39,771 nt of DNA from SIG603 sp964369215 (GCA_964369215.1 CAYJEZ010000005.1:1-39771), one strand, 5' to 3'; shown: positions 7,943 to 16,800, counted from the first letter of the stretch. Program-made: numbers and translations. Notes: a model not told the origin generated them from the letters alone.

Positions 7943-9415
7943 CTATTGCGTGCATTTATTAATAATGTATTCAGTTATGTTGTTTTTATCTATTTTGATA
8001 TTATGTAAAATCTCTTTATTGGTTATGTTTTGCAAAGAGGTTGGAACTTCTATTTTTGTTATGCTATTTAAAGTATCAATTGCTTCTGTAGCACTTAATT
8101 CTTCTTTTGTGAGGGCATACAGTACAGATTCAGGGAATTTATAAGGCGAGGCAGTGGACAGAAGTATTGTCTTTGTTTGGTCGTTTGTTCTTTTCCTGTA
8201 GTTTTGGTAAACACCATAGCCAACTGCTGTGTGAGTATCTAATAAATAAGAAGTTTCGTCGTAACAAGACTTAATGGTGTTTATAACCTCATCTTCTTTT
8301 AATGTACCAGCATCAAACTCGGTACTTATTCTATTAAAAAGGTCTTTATTGATTGTGTATTCACCAGTATCTTTTAAGCTTTTCATATAATCATCAACTC
8401 TTTTTCCGTCACTGATAAACCATAAGAGCCTCTCTAAATTACTAGATACTAAAATGTCCATAGCAGGTGCATTGGTTTTATAAAATTCGCGGTTGGCGTT
8501 ATATGTACCACTTGTAAAGAAATCGGTTAAAATATTATTTTTATTTGAAGCACAAATAATTTTATTTATTGGTAGTCCCATTTTTTTAGAAATAAAACCT
8601 GCCAATGCATTGCCGAAATTACCACTAGGAACACAAAAATTTACTTTCTCAGTCGGTTGCATTTCTCCAGTTTTTAAAAGATTGAAATAAGTGTAGAAAT
8701 AATAAACAATTTGCGGAATAAGCCTACCGATATTTATGGAGTTTGCAGATGAGAGAATTATGTCATTTTTATCACATAATTTACTAAGTTGTGTAGATGA
8801 AAAAGCCTCTTTAACTCCTGTTTGAGCGTCGTCAAAATTGCCGTTAATACCTATAACTTCAACATTATTGCCCTCTTGTGTAATCATTTGCATTTGCTGA
8901 ATGTAAGATACACCGTCGAGTGGATAAAACACCTTTATTTGTGTGCCTTTTACATCTTTAAATCCTTCTAAAGCTGCCTTGCCAGTATCGCCAGAGGTAG
9001 CAGTTAGAATAATAACCTCTTTTTCTTGCTTTAAAGATTTTAGTGAAAATGTTAATAGGTGTGGCAAAATAGTAAGCGCCATATCTTTAAATGCGGCTGT
9101 AGGACCGTGAAAAAGCTCGCCTATATATAAGTTTGATATTTTTTTTACAGGCACTACTTCTTTAGAGAACAAACCACTGTCATATGCATTTTCACAAGCT
9201 AGTTCAACATTTTTTAAATTTTCATCATCTACAAAAACTCCTAATATTTTAGTAGCCAAATCTTTGTAGTTTAAATTCTTTAATTCATCTAAATTTAATA
9301 TAGGTAGAGGAAAGTTTGGAACTAATAGACCGTTGTCATCTGCAATTCCTTGAACTATAGCCTCACAAAAACTAAGAGGTTTTTGGTTTCCTCTTGTACT
9401 TACATATTTTTTCAT
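7943..9415 (-). CDS. thrC: Threonine synthase
   Basis: 490 residues, the long (type II-like) form of threonine synthase. A PLP enzyme that converts O-phosphohomoserine to threonine and phosphate. The PLP lysine is in ELFHGPTAAFKDMALTI (Lys110), and the phosphate cup is TATSGDTGKAA. The N-terminal STRG motif (6-9) is typical. An AGAAAGGT site lies about 11 bases before the ATG. It is followed by thrB. The gap to lysS upstream (118 bases) contains the lysS terminator. I searched that gap for a T-box or peptide leader with repeated Thr codons and saw neither. Confidence 0.96.
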   Translation of the reverse strand: MKKYVSTRGNQKPLSFCEAIVQGIADDNGLLVPNFPLPILNLDELKNLNYKDLATKILGVFVDDENLKNVELACENAYDSGLFSKEVVPVKKISNLYIGELFHGPTAAFKDMALTILPHLLTFSLKSLKQEKEVIILTATSGDTGKAALEGFKDVKGTQIKVFYPLDGVSYIQQMQMITQEGNNVEVIGINGNFDDAQTGVKEAFSSTQLSKLCDKNDIILSSANSINIGRLIPQIVYYFYTYFNLLKTGEMQPTEKVNFCVPSGNFGNALAGFISKKMGLPINKIICASNKNNILTDFFTSGTYNANREFYKTNAPAMDILVSSNLERLLWFISDGKRVDDYMKSLKDTGEYTINKDLFNRISTEFDAGTLKEDEVINTIKSCYDETSYLLDTHTAVGYGVYQNYRKRTNDQTKTILLSTASPYKFPESVLYALTKEELSATEAIDTLNSITKIEVPTSLQNITNKEILHNIKIDKNNITEYIINKCTQ

Positions 9416-9457
9416 AATTCTGCACTACCTTTCTTACTTCTAGCGTATTGAATAAAT

Positions 9458-9490
9458 AACAAAAGAGGACAGCTATAAACTATCCTCTTT
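9458..9490 (-). terminator. lysS terminator
   Basis: AAAGAGGA (9462-9469) pairs with TCCTCTTT (9483-9490) around a 13-base loop; the minus strand then runs into a U-rich tail (TTTTGTTATTT). It lies 44 bases past the lysS stop. Confidence 0.75.
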
Positions 9491-9533
9491 ACTAAATAAA
9501 ACTATAAAGCTTTCACCTAATTAGCTAAGAGAA

Positions 9534-11051
9534 TTATTGCTTGCCTATAGGTTTCATGGTTGGGAATAAAAGTACATCCCTAATAGTATGAGAATTTGTG
9601 AGAAGCATTACCAGTCTGTCAATACCAATACCAAGCCCACCTGTCGGAGGCATTGCGTACTCTAAGGCGGTTAAGAAGTCTTCGTCTACTTCACAAGCTT
9701 CTTCGTCTCCGGCTGCTTTAGCAAGTGCTTGTGCTTCAAATCTTTCTCTTTGGTCAATAGGGTCATTAAGTTCGCTAAAAGCATTAGCATACTCTTTACC
9801 TAAAATAAAAAGCTCAAATCTTTCTGTGTACTCAGGGTTAGATTGGCTTTTTTTAGCCAGTGGAGAAATGTCTGTTGGGTGGCCTGTAATAAATGTAGGT
9901 TGCACTAGCTTGTCTTCAACATAATGTTCGAAGAAAAGATTAATAATCTCACCCTTTTTATGTCGAGCCTCAAACTCAATATGATGCTCTTTTGCACATG
10001 CTCTTGCTTCATCAAGAGAAGCAATTTGTGAAAAGTCAACTCCACTGTGCTCTTTAATTGCATCTACCATACTTATCTTATTGAAAGGTTTAGTAAGGTC
10101 AATTTCAACATCACCCATAGGAATAAGGTCTGTTTTACATACTTTTTTAGCTATGGTTTTGATAAGCTCTTCTGTTAAATTCATCATGCCGTTAAAATCT
10201 GTATATGCTTCATAAAGCTCAAGCATAGTAAACTCAGGGTTATGGGTTGCGTCCATTCCCTCGTTTCTAAAGGTTCTGCCTATTTCATAAACCTTGTCAA
10301 ATCCACCTACAATTAATCTTTTTAGATGAAGTTCTAAGGCTATTCTCAAATACATTTCAATGCTAAGTGCATTGTGGTTTGTGATAAAAGGTCTTGCTGA
10401 CGCTCCACCTGCTTGATTATGAAGAACAGGGGTTTCAACTTCCATAAAACCTTTATCATCTAAAAATCTTCTTATTTCACTAATTATTTGAGACCTCTTT
10501 TTAAATGTTTCTTTTACATCTGGGTTTACAATAAGGTCAACATATCTTTGCCTATATCTTGCGTCAACATCTTTTAAGCCATGGTATTTCTCGGGTAGTG
10601 GAAGAAGAGATTTCGACAAAATAACAATATCTTTTACATTGATTGATATCTCGCCTCTTCTAGTTTTAAAAACATTTCCTTTTACGCCTACAATATCTCC
10701 TATATCAACTGTAGAGAAAAAAGTTTTATATTTATCCTCACCTAAAACATCAACTTTTATATAAAGTTGTATTCTACCTGTAGAGTCTCTTAAATCCATA
10801 AAAGCTGCTTTGCCCATATCTCTGCGGCTCATAATTCTGCCTGCAATGCTTACAAATTTACCATCATGACTTCCGTCTTCAGGCTCAATAAAATTTTCGA
10901 CTATAGGTAAAGTATAGTCGGTAACTTCATAGCTTGTAATATCAAATGGGTTAACGCCTTGGTTTTGTAATGCGTTTAATTTATCTCGCCTAATTTTAAG
11001 TATCTCACTTAATTCCTCACAAGAAGGTTCTTGTGCTACTTTTTCACTCAT
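9534..11051 (-). CDS. lysS: Lysyl-tRNA synthetase, class II
   Basis: 505 residues, the normal length. It charges tRNA-Lys using ATP. The N-terminal OB-fold anticodon-binding domain (about 65-165; KFVSIAGRIMSRRDMGKAAF) precedes the class II core: motif 2 in GRTFRNEGMDATHNPEFTML and motif 3 in GGLGIGIDRLVMLLT near the C-terminus. TGGAG lies 9 bases before the ATG. It follows greA by 36 bases, an arrangement common in clostridia, and both are probably transcribed from the promoter at 11643-11671. Confidence 0.97.
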   Translation of the reverse strand: MSEKVAQEPSCEELSEILKIRRDKLNALQNQGVNPFDITSYEVTDYTLPIVENFIEPEDGSHDGKFVSIAGRIMSRRDMGKAAFMDLRDSTGRIQLYIKVDVLGEDKYKTFFSTVDIGDIVGVKGNVFKTRRGEISINVKDIVILSKSLLPLPEKYHGLKDVDARYRQRYVDLIVNPDVKETFKKRSQIISEIRRFLDDKGFMEVETPVLHNQAGGASARPFITNHNALSIEMYLRIALELHLKRLIVGGFDKVYEIGRTFRNEGMDATHNPEFTMLELYEAYTDFNGMMNLTEELIKTIAKKVCKTDLIPMGDVEIDLTKPFNKISMVDAIKEHSGVDFSQIASLDEARACAKEHHIEFEARHKKGEIINLFFEHYVEDKLVQPTFITGHPTDISPLAKKSQSNPEYTERFELFILGKEYANAFSELNDPIDQRERFEAQALAKAAGDEEACEVDEDFLTALEYAMPPTGGLGIGIDRLVMLLTNSHTIRDVLLFPTMKPIGKQ

Positions 11052-11087
11052 GTATTTTACTCCATTCTTGCTAACAGCAAACTTTAT

Positions 11088-11573
11088 TTACACAGATATT
11101 GATAGTATAGTATACATCATAATACCTGCAGGAGTTTCAATATCAACAGACTCTCCCTTTTTCTTTGAAAAAAGAGCTTTTCCTACTGCAGACTCATCAG
11201 AAATTTTATTATTCCAAGGTTCTGCTTCATTAGAGCCTACTATTTTTAAATTGCGCTCAGTTTTTTCACCCTTAGGGTTAATTATTTCAACTTTAACTTC
11301 AGAGCCAACATTAACAGTTTCTCCGTCAAGTTCATCTTCACTTACCACTACAGCTATTAAAAGCATTGCCTCTAGGTCTGCAATTCTTGCCTCTAAAATA
11401 GCTTGGTCATTTTTAGCTTCGTCATATTCACTGTTTTCAGATAAGTCACCAAATGACCTAGCAACTTTTAATTTTTCAGCTGCTTCTTTTCTACCTACTG
11501 AAACTAATTGCTCTAGTTCTTTTTCTATTGCTATTTTACCGTGTTCTGTTAAAAAAATTTGTTTCTCTGCCAT
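11088..11573 (-). CDS. greA: Transcription elongation factor GreA
   Basis: 161 residues. GreA enters the RNA polymerase secondary channel and stimulates cleavage of backtracked RNA. The N-terminal coiled coil (about 8-75) carries the acidic tip region LSENSEYDEAKNDQA, with the Asp-Glu pair used for cleavage. The C-terminal FKBP-like domain ends IETPAGIMMYTILSISV. AAGGTGG lies about 11 bases before the ATG. First gene of the greA-lysS unit. Confidence 0.96.
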   Translation of the reverse strand: MAEKQIFLTEHGKIAIEKELEQLVSVGRKEAAEKLKVARSFGDLSENSEYDEAKNDQAILEARIADLEAMLLIAVVVSEDELDGETVNVGSEVKVEIINPKGEKTERNLKIVGSNEAEPWNNKISDESAVGKALFSKKKGESVDIETPAGIMMYTILSISV

Positions 11574-11642
11574 TTCGTATTAATCCACCTTAAAAATATA
11601 TATTTGTAAAGAATTTCTTATTATCGTATTTACAATGCTCTT

Positions 11643-11671
11643 ATTATAGTAGCAATTAAGCTTTATGTCAA
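11643..11671 (-). promoter_or_regulatory. greA-lysS promoter, full consensus
   Basis: On the minus strand TTGACA (11666-11671), 17 bp, TATAAT (11643-11648): a perfect sigma-A promoter, about 65 bases before the greA start. Confidence 0.92.
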
Positions 11672-11827
11672 TGATTTTTGCTCTATATTTTGTTAATTTT
11701 CGTATATTTATACTTAAAATATAAATAAATACAAAAATTACTTATATTACTGTTTTCAGTTGTAGATATTGTTTAAACAACATACTTACGTAGTATAGTA
11801 TATACAGCTTTTATTAAATTAATGACT

Positions 11828-11860
11828 AAAAAATCATGCCTAAAAAAGACATGATTCTTT
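11828..11860 (-). terminator. Terminator of the sugar operon
   Basis: AATCATG (11832-11838) pairs with CATGATT (11850-11856); the minus strand continues into TTTT. It lies about 65 bases after the stop of the 11925-12734 gene. Confidence 0.7.
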
Positions 11861-11924
11861 AAGATAAAAGATTGGTTTACTTAAACATATTTTTAGCTTA
11901 ATATTGCAATTTAGAAGTAAAAAA

Positions 11925-12734
11925 TTAAATATACTTTATGTTGAGACTATTTAAAATATATTTGAGTTTATTCAAGTCTTCTAAAAATAAATCCTCTCCT
12001 GTAAAGCCTGTACTAACGTCTGCAACTGTTAAGTGAGGCTCTAGAGTTAAAAAAATAGTTTCATCTCTCATAGTATCAAATATTTCTCTAAATTGTCCGT
12101 CTCCCTCGCCAACATATACAATCTCAGTACCCTTAGAGTCTTTTATATGAAGCTCCCTAATGTGGTTTTTTAATAGTTGGTAGCTTTCATCAAAAGGTTT
12201 TTCATGTGCTACGACAAAATTTGAAGGGTCTAATATTGCTTTGTAGTTTGGAGAGTTAATAATTTCAAGTAATTTTAAGCTATTTACACTAGACTCACCA
12301 AATATATTAGCCTCGTTTTCATGAAGCAAAAAGATATTATTTTCTTCACAATAGTTTGTCATTAATTTAGTTTTTTTAACAACTAGTTCCTCATAGTTTT
12401 CTATATTTTGTGGGTTGTAAAAAGAGAATATTCTTACAGTATTACACTTTAGAATACTGCAAATAGTTTTAAGCCTTTTTACCCTACCCATAAAAACATT
12501 GTCATCTTCTAATACATCAGATTTGCCTACGGGTGAACCGACACAACTTACTTCTAATCGAGCTTTTTCTAGCTTAATGTGTACAGCCTTAAGTTCTTCA
12601 TCACTTAAGTCCATAACATTTGTACCCTCTACGCCACGTACAACTAGATATTTTATATTGTTTTTTACCATAAAATCAATTTGTCTATCAAACTCAGGTG
12701 ATATTTCGTCTGCAAAGCAGCTTATTTTAAACAT
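11925..12734 (-). CDS. Sugar phosphate isomerase/epimerase (xylose isomerase-like TIM barrel)
   Basis: 269 residues, the AP-endonuclease-2/xylose-isomerase-like barrel. The metal site can be traced: Glu139 (FLLHENEAN), Asp169 (AILDPSNF), His196 (RELHIKDS) and Glu232 (LTLEPHL). Members isomerise or epimerise sugars, inosose or hydroxypyruvate. AAAGGG lies about 12 bases before the ATG. It follows the oxidoreductase gene by 31 bases and ends at a terminator, so it is the last gene of a three-gene sugar operon. The substrate is not readable from sequence; inositol-type sugars are one possibility given the partner oxidoreductase. Confidence 0.85.
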   Translation of the reverse strand: MFKISCFADEISPEFDRQIDFMVKNNIKYLVVRGVEGTNVMDLSDEELKAVHIKLEKARLEVSCVGSPVGKSDVLEDDNVFMGRVKRLKTICSILKCNTVRIFSFYNPQNIENYEELVVKKTKLMTNYCEENNIFLLHENEANIFGESSVNSLKLLEIINSPNYKAILDPSNFVVAHEKPFDESYQLLKNHIRELHIKDSKGTEIVYVGEGDGQFREIFDTMRDETIFLTLEPHLTVADVSTGFTGEDLFLEDLNKLKYILNSLNIKYI

Positions 12735-12765
12735 AGTAGTCCAACCCTTTCAAAAAGTGTTTTAG

Positions 12766-13782
12766 TTATAGTTTTATTACTTCGTTTTTATCAGCAGACT
12801 CTCTGATTGCATCTAAAACCTCGGTTAAATGATATGCGCTCTCAAGGTTAACAAAATACTCTTCTTCGCCTTTTATAGTTTTTGCTATATGCTCATAAAC
12901 AGTGTGAGAATTTCCATAGCAGTCAGCCCCTTGTGGTGCCTCAACTGTTATTTTGCTATATGGAATAGGCTCGCCGTATGCCTCGCTTTTTTTAGTTGGG
13001 TAAGTACCTGCAAAAATTTCAATATTTGCACCCTTTACAGTAATTGTTCCTTTATTTCCGCAAATAACCCAGTCAAAAAAGTTGTCTTTTTGAGCAAAAG
13101 TAAACTCAGCATTTATTGTAATACCTTTGTCAGTTTTAATAACAGCGTGAAAATAATCTTCTGCGTCTCCTAAGTTAACCAGATGTCCCATTTCTGCATA
13201 AACGCTTTTAGCCTTTGCTCCTATTAGTTGCATAGGTTGGTCAACTATATGTGGACCCCAGTTTAGTAGATATCCACCACCTTGACTTTTATCAACTTGC
13301 CAGTCACTTCTTATATTAAATGCACTGTTTCTTCTTTGAACTCTAAAAACGTCTCCAATAAGGTTTTGCTGTAATATGCTTTTCAATGTGCTAAGGTCGT
13401 AACCGTATCTGGCAGGTAGCCAAGGCATAAGTTTTTTACCGCTGTTTTTTGCTGCCTGTATCATGTCTGTAGCCTCTGTTTTGTTTAAAGCCCAAGGTTT
13501 TGTAACAAGCACATTCTTGCCAGAATTTAAACAATCTATAGCCATTGCACTGTGTTGATAGCTTTTTGTAACTATAGCAACAAATTCAACATTTGCTTTT
13601 TCAAGCATTTCTTTATAATCGCTGTAGCCCTCACAGTTGTAACGCTCCATACCTCTTTTCATAGCATTTTCGTCTATATCGCATATAGCGGTAACATCAA
13701 AATTATTGTTGTCAAAAAGTTCGTTTCCGTGCATAGTGCTACCGTTTCTACCGTAGCCTAAAATAGCTGTTTTTATACTCAT
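12766..13782 (-). CDS. Gfo/Idh/MocA-family oxidoreductase
   Basis: 338 residues from the ATG at 13782 with GAAAGGAT 8 bases upstream; the longer frame starts without a site. The N-terminal Rossmann fold begins AILGYGRNGSTMHG (6-19), and the family lysine-proline pair is in VLVTKPWALN (Lys95-Pro96). The C-terminal alpha/beta domain includes SQGGGYLLNWGPHIVDQP, where the His and Asp fit the usual catalytic dyad. Members oxidise sugars or cyclitols with NAD(P). Neighbours on both sides are TIM-barrel sugar isomerases, so an oxidation-isomerisation route for a sugar is likely. Confidence 0.88.
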   Translation of the reverse strand: MSIKTAILGYGRNGSTMHGNELFDNNNFDVTAICDIDENAMKRGMERYNCEGYSDYKEMLEKANVEFVAIVTKSYQHSAMAIDCLNSGKNVLVTKPWALNKTEATDMIQAAKNSGKKLMPWLPARYGYDLSTLKSILQQNLIGDVFRVQRRNSAFNIRSDWQVDKSQGGGYLLNWGPHIVDQPMQLIGAKAKSVYAEMGHLVNLGDAEDYFHAVIKTDKGITINAEFTFAQKDNFFDWVICGNKGTITVKGANIEIFAGTYPTKKSEAYGEPIPYSKITVEAPQGADCYGNSHTVYEHIAKTIKGEEEYFVNLESAYHLTEVLDAIRESADKNEVIKL

Positions 13783-13802
13783 TATTATACATCCTTTCAA
13801 TA

Positions 13803-13908
13803 TATAGTAAATTAAGTTGAAAACACTACCAACTCCCAAATGAAAAACCGCATATTTTTAAGCTTTTTCAATTGTTTTTTGGTGTTTTTTCTAACTTAAT
13901 TAACTATA
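13803..13908. repeat. Palindromic element between sugar genes
   Basis: Left arm TATAGTAAATTAAGTTG... (13803-13826) and the complement of the right arm TATAGTTAATTAAGTTAG... (13882-13908) match over about 24 bases with one indel. 106 bp, non-coding, inside the sugar operon. The TTAAGTT core resembles the GGCNNTGTTAAGTT family but the outer bases differ. Confidence 0.6.
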
Positions 13909-13978
13909 GCTGTGTATTGTTATTTGATGAATTTTGTGCTGAAATCTAATATGCTTTTTTAGCAGCCTAGTTATCAAA

Positions 13979-14770
13979 TTATTCGCTTTCAAGTCTTCTT
14001 AATGTTTTTATTTCACTCTCTAAATGAAGTTTATCATCAAAATTTATCCATTCACCAGATATAAATCCAGTGTAACCTATACTTTTTAGAGAAGTAATTG
14101 CAGTTTTATGGTCTATTAGGCCATTTCCAATTCTTTCAAATTTGATTTTACTGTCTTCACGTCTTCCGTCGTGAATATGTACGTGAGCGATACAGTCTTT
14201 AAGAACATTAAAGGCATGAGCCATATCACAAGGAGTTTTGCTTGTCATCACCGGATGCATTATGTCCCAGTTAGCAGCAAAATTATTATGGTTTACTGCT
14301 TTAACTACAGATAATACATCTTCTGGTACGCACCAGTGGTCGTGAGTTTCAAAACAAACTACTACATCGGTTTTGCCTATGCTGTCAAAGGTCTTATTAA
14401 TAGCAGTTGCAACCCTATGTACAGCTTCATCTCTGGTTACATCGCTAAAATCTCCACCGAAAATGCGCATTCTTTTTATACTTAAACTATTACAAAGTTC
14501 TATATATACCTTTAAATCTTCAATTTGCTTGTCTGTATTACTTTGTGCAACGCAAATGCCGGTAGCAAGGCAAGCAAGCTCAACAGGACTATTGGATACC
14601 ATCATGTTAATTTCTTTTATCTCGTCTGTACTAATACCTAACTCAATATTGTGAGCGTGCGAAGAGGACACCCTTGGCTCAATACCGTCATAACCCAAAT
14701 TTTCTGCTTTTAATAATAACTCGCTTAATGTCAGTTGTGGCTCTGAGAAACTCATAAATGAATACTTCAT
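13979..14770 (-). CDS. Sugar phosphate isomerase/epimerase (xylose isomerase-like TIM barrel)
   Basis: 263 residues, same fold as the 11925-12734 product but clearly diverged from it. Probable metal ligands are Glu141 (VVCFETHDH), Asp169 (ANWDIMHP), a His in AHVHIHDG (196-200) and Glu240 (FISGEWINF). AGAGGTG lies about 8 bases before the ATG. It is the first gene of the sugar operon; 196 bases, including a palindromic element, separate it from the oxidoreductase gene. Its promoter carries paired CcpA/LacI-type sites, which suggests carbon-source control. Confidence 0.87.
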   Translation of the reverse strand: MKYSFMSFSEPQLTLSELLLKAENLGYDGIEPRVSSSHAHNIELGISTDEIKEINMMVSNSPVELACLATGICVAQSNTDKQIEDLKVYIELCNSLSIKRMRIFGGDFSDVTRDEAVHRVATAINKTFDSIGKTDVVVCFETHDHWCVPEDVLSVVKAVNHNNFAANWDIMHPVMTSKTPCDMAHAFNVLKDCIAHVHIHDGRREDSKIKFERIGNGLIDHKTAITSLKSIGYTGFISGEWINFDDKLHLESEIKTLRRLESE

Positions 14771-14824
14771 TATAACACCTCTTTATTTTCTTAAAAAATA
14801 CTGCGCTTAATACTTTAGAATAAG

Positions 14825-14895
14825 GGTTAAGCGTTTACACTTTTAATGTGTTTTTTACATATTATCATATTAATATGTATTTGTAAACGTATATA
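14825..14895. promoter_or_regulatory. Paired cre/LacI-type operator sites around the sugar-operon promoter
   Basis: CGTTTACA (14832-14839) and TGTAAACG (14882-14889) are exact inverted copies with centres 50 bp apart. Each, read outward, fits 12 of the 13 most conserved bases of the CcpA cre half-and-centre (TGTAAACG...), missing the last C. One overlaps the -35 box; the other lies just after the start point. Confidence 0.6.
14859..14887 (-). promoter_or_regulatory. Sugar-operon promoter
   Basis: On the minus strand TTTACA (14882-14887), 17 bp, TAATAT (14859-14864). The -35 box is part of the operator-like TGTAAACG site. Confidence 0.5.
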
Positions 14896-14945
14896 AATAA
14901 AATAATTTTGTTATAATAATACAATATATTTTTATCAGCAATGCC

Positions 14946-14974
14946 TTGCATTGGCTATTTTATTATAGTATAAT
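14946..14974 (+). promoter_or_regulatory. ABC exporter promoter
   Basis: TTGCAT (14946-14951), 17 bp, TATAAT (14969-14974). The -10 box is perfect and the -35 box is partial. The leader to the TTG start is about 100 bases. Confidence 0.6.
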
Positions 14975-15081
14975 TAATAAGTGTATATATAAAAGAAGAA
15001 GTAGTAATGAATGTTTATAAGAAACATTTGTACCTGCAGTGTATATTTAATCACTGCTTGTAGAGAGTAGGAGGAGATATT

Positions 15082-16800
15082 TTGTTTAGGACTTTACGAT
15101 GTTTAAAACGCATGAAGTATTTGGCAATTTTAGGGCTTACTTTAAAAACCTTAGCCTCAGTGGGTGAGTTGAGTTTGCCTTGGATTATCGACTACATGAT
15201 TGACGACGTTGCTCCGACAGGTGACATGCAAAGCGTAATCTGGTTATCTGTTTTAATGTTGGTAATAGCTGTTCTAACGGCTTTAGGGCATTTGTTCGCC
15301 AACCGTTCAGCGTCAAAAGTTGCGTGTAACGCTGTTGAAGACATAAGAAATGAGGTTTTTACTAAAATATACAGCTTAAGCATTAAACAGCTTGACGACA
15401 TAACAATCTCAAGTGCAATTTCAAGGCTTACAACCGACATACAGCACATTCAACAATTAGTAGCAGTAACAATTCGTATGGGAATACGTGCACCAATTTT
15501 GATTTTAGGCGGTTTGGCATTTGCTTTGGCTATAGACCCCACACTTAGCATTATTCTTTTGCTAGCTTTACCGTTTATTGGTGTTACTGCTTACATAACA
15601 ACAAGAAAAGGCACAATGCTACAGCGCGATATTCAAGTAGCTAATGACGACCTTGTAAAAGTTACAAGAGATATAGTGTGGGGAATAAAAGAGGTTAAAG
15701 GTTTTAACACACAAGAGAAAGAGACTAAAAGATTTGACGAGGTAAGCTCACACTTAAGAGACTGCGAGTTTCGCTCATCTAAGCTAATGTCAATTCTTAA
15801 TCCTTTAGTAAACTTATGGCTAAACTTAGGATTGGTTTTAGTAATAGGTTTTGGTGCATATTGGGCACAAAACGGAACAACTACCTCAGGAAATATTATT
15901 GCATTTTTAAGCTATTTTACAATGATATCGGGAGCACTTATTGCTATTAACAGGTTGTTTTTAATGATAGTAAGAGGTATTGCTTCAGGAGATAGAATAG
16001 CGCAAATAATGGACATGCCACCTGAAAAAGTAAAAGAGCTTAAAGAAACTACAGATAATAATAGACCATATTTAGTTTTTGATAATGTAAGCTTTAAGTA
16101 TGGAAGTGGAAATAATGTGTTAGAGAGCATAGACTTTACAGCTGAAAAAGGACAAACCTTAGGTATATTAGGTCCTACAGGCTCAGGAAAAAGTACATTG
16201 ATAAGCTTATTGCAAGGTTTTTACAGGCCTGCTAAAGGTAGGATATTCTTAGACAATGTAGACATAGCTACATTGAACGAGAGTGAGATACACAAAAAAT
16301 TTGGTGTTGTTATGCAAAATGATAGTGTATTTTCAGAGTCTGTAAAAGGAAATGTTAAAATAGGAAGAGACTTAACAGACGAAGAAGTATATAAAGCGTT
16401 AGAAACTGCAACACTTAAGAAATTTATTGATGAAAAAGAGGAGGGGCTAGATTACGATATTTTGGGTGACGGAACAAATTTGTCAGGTGGCCAAAAGCAA
16501 AGGCTTTTAATATCAAGGGCAATAGCTAAAGAGCCTGAAATTTTAATACTAGACGACTCAAGCAGTGCTTTAGATTATTATACAGACGCAACTATTAGAA
16601 AAGCAATAGCAAAAGACATGAATTGCACTACGATAATAATAGCTCAAAGAATTACCTCTGTTATGGACTCAGATAAAATTGTTCTTTTAAGTGAAAAGGG
16701 CAGTGTTGTTGCAATAGGCAAGCATGCCGATTTAATTGAAAAATGTCCAGAGTACATAAGTATGTGGAAGATACAAACAGGAGGGTTGAGTAATGAGTAA
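15082..16800 (+). CDS. ABC exporter half-transporter with degenerate ATP site (subunit A)
   Basis: 572 residues: six membrane helices (about 15-300) fused to an ATPase domain. Walker A is GPTGSGKST (364-372) and the signature is canonical LSGGQ (467-471). The Walker B end is ILILDDSSSALD with Asp492 where the catalytic Glu should be, and the H-loop His is replaced by Gln (AQR, Gln522). These changes mark the non-catalytic partner of a heterodimeric exporter of the BmrC/BmrD kind. The start is TTG at 15082, 7 bases from AGGAGG. The stop overlaps the next gene by 8 bases. Exported substrate unknown; drugs, lipids or peptides are possible. Confidence 0.93.
   Translation: MFRTLRCLKRMKYLAILGLTLKTLASVGELSLPWIIDYMIDDVAPTGDMQSVIWLSVLMLVIAVLTALGHLFANRSASKVACNAVEDIRNEVFTKIYSLSIKQLDDITISSAISRLTTDIQHIQQLVAVTIRMGIRAPILILGGLAFALAIDPTLSIILLLALPFIGVTAYITTRKGTMLQRDIQVANDDLVKVTRDIVWGIKEVKGFNTQEKETKRFDEVSSHLRDCEFRSSKLMSILNPLVNLWLNLGLVLVIGFGAYWAQNGTTTSGNIIAFLSYFTMISGALIAINRLFLMIVRGIASGDRIAQIMDMPPEKVKELKETTDNNRPYLVFDNVSFKYGSGNNVLESIDFTAEKGQTLGILGPTGSGKSTLISLLQGFYRPAKGRIFLDNVDIATLNESEIHKKFGVVMQNDSVFSESVKGNVKIGRDLTDEEVYKALETATLKKFIDEKEEGLDYDILGDGTNLSGGQKQRLLISRAIAKEPEILILDDSSSALDYYTDATIRKAIAKDMNCTTIIIAQRITSVMDSDKIVLLSEKGSVVAIGKHADLIEKCPEYISMWKIQTGGLSNE

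Larger units (their letters stand above)
11584..11924. other. Intergenic region upstream of greA
   Basis: 341 bases without a gene. The left part holds the greA promoter, the right part the terminator of the sugar operon. Between them (11672-11827) is AT-rich sequence with a 12-bp perfect palindrome TTGTTTAAACAA (11769-11780), which I cannot assign to a regulator. No ORF with a ribosome binding site was found here. Confidence 0.7.
14771..15081. other. Divergent promoter region, sugar operon versus ABC exporter
   Basis: 311 bases with no gene. It holds a minus-strand promoter with two inverted operator-like sites (14825-14895) and a plus-strand promoter (14946-14974). The leader 14981-15068 before the exporter contains no ORF with a ribosome binding site and no terminator hairpin that I can see. 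Confidence 0.7.

Noticed and set aside
9416..9533. Possible T-box or threonine leader peptide before thrC
   Set aside because: I looked for a T-box specifier/antiterminator and for runs of Thr codons. The only hairpin is a simple 8-bp terminator for lysS.
11050..11583. 177-codon plus-strand ORF antisense to greA
   Set aside because: The minus frame encodes a complete GreA with promoter and ribosome binding site; the plus frame is its low-complexity, serine-rich shadow.
11769..11780. Palindrome TTGTTTAAACAA as an operator
   Set aside because: It lies away from any promoter I can place, beyond the greA -35 box and downstream of the sugar-operon terminator, and AT-rich palindromes of this size arise by chance.
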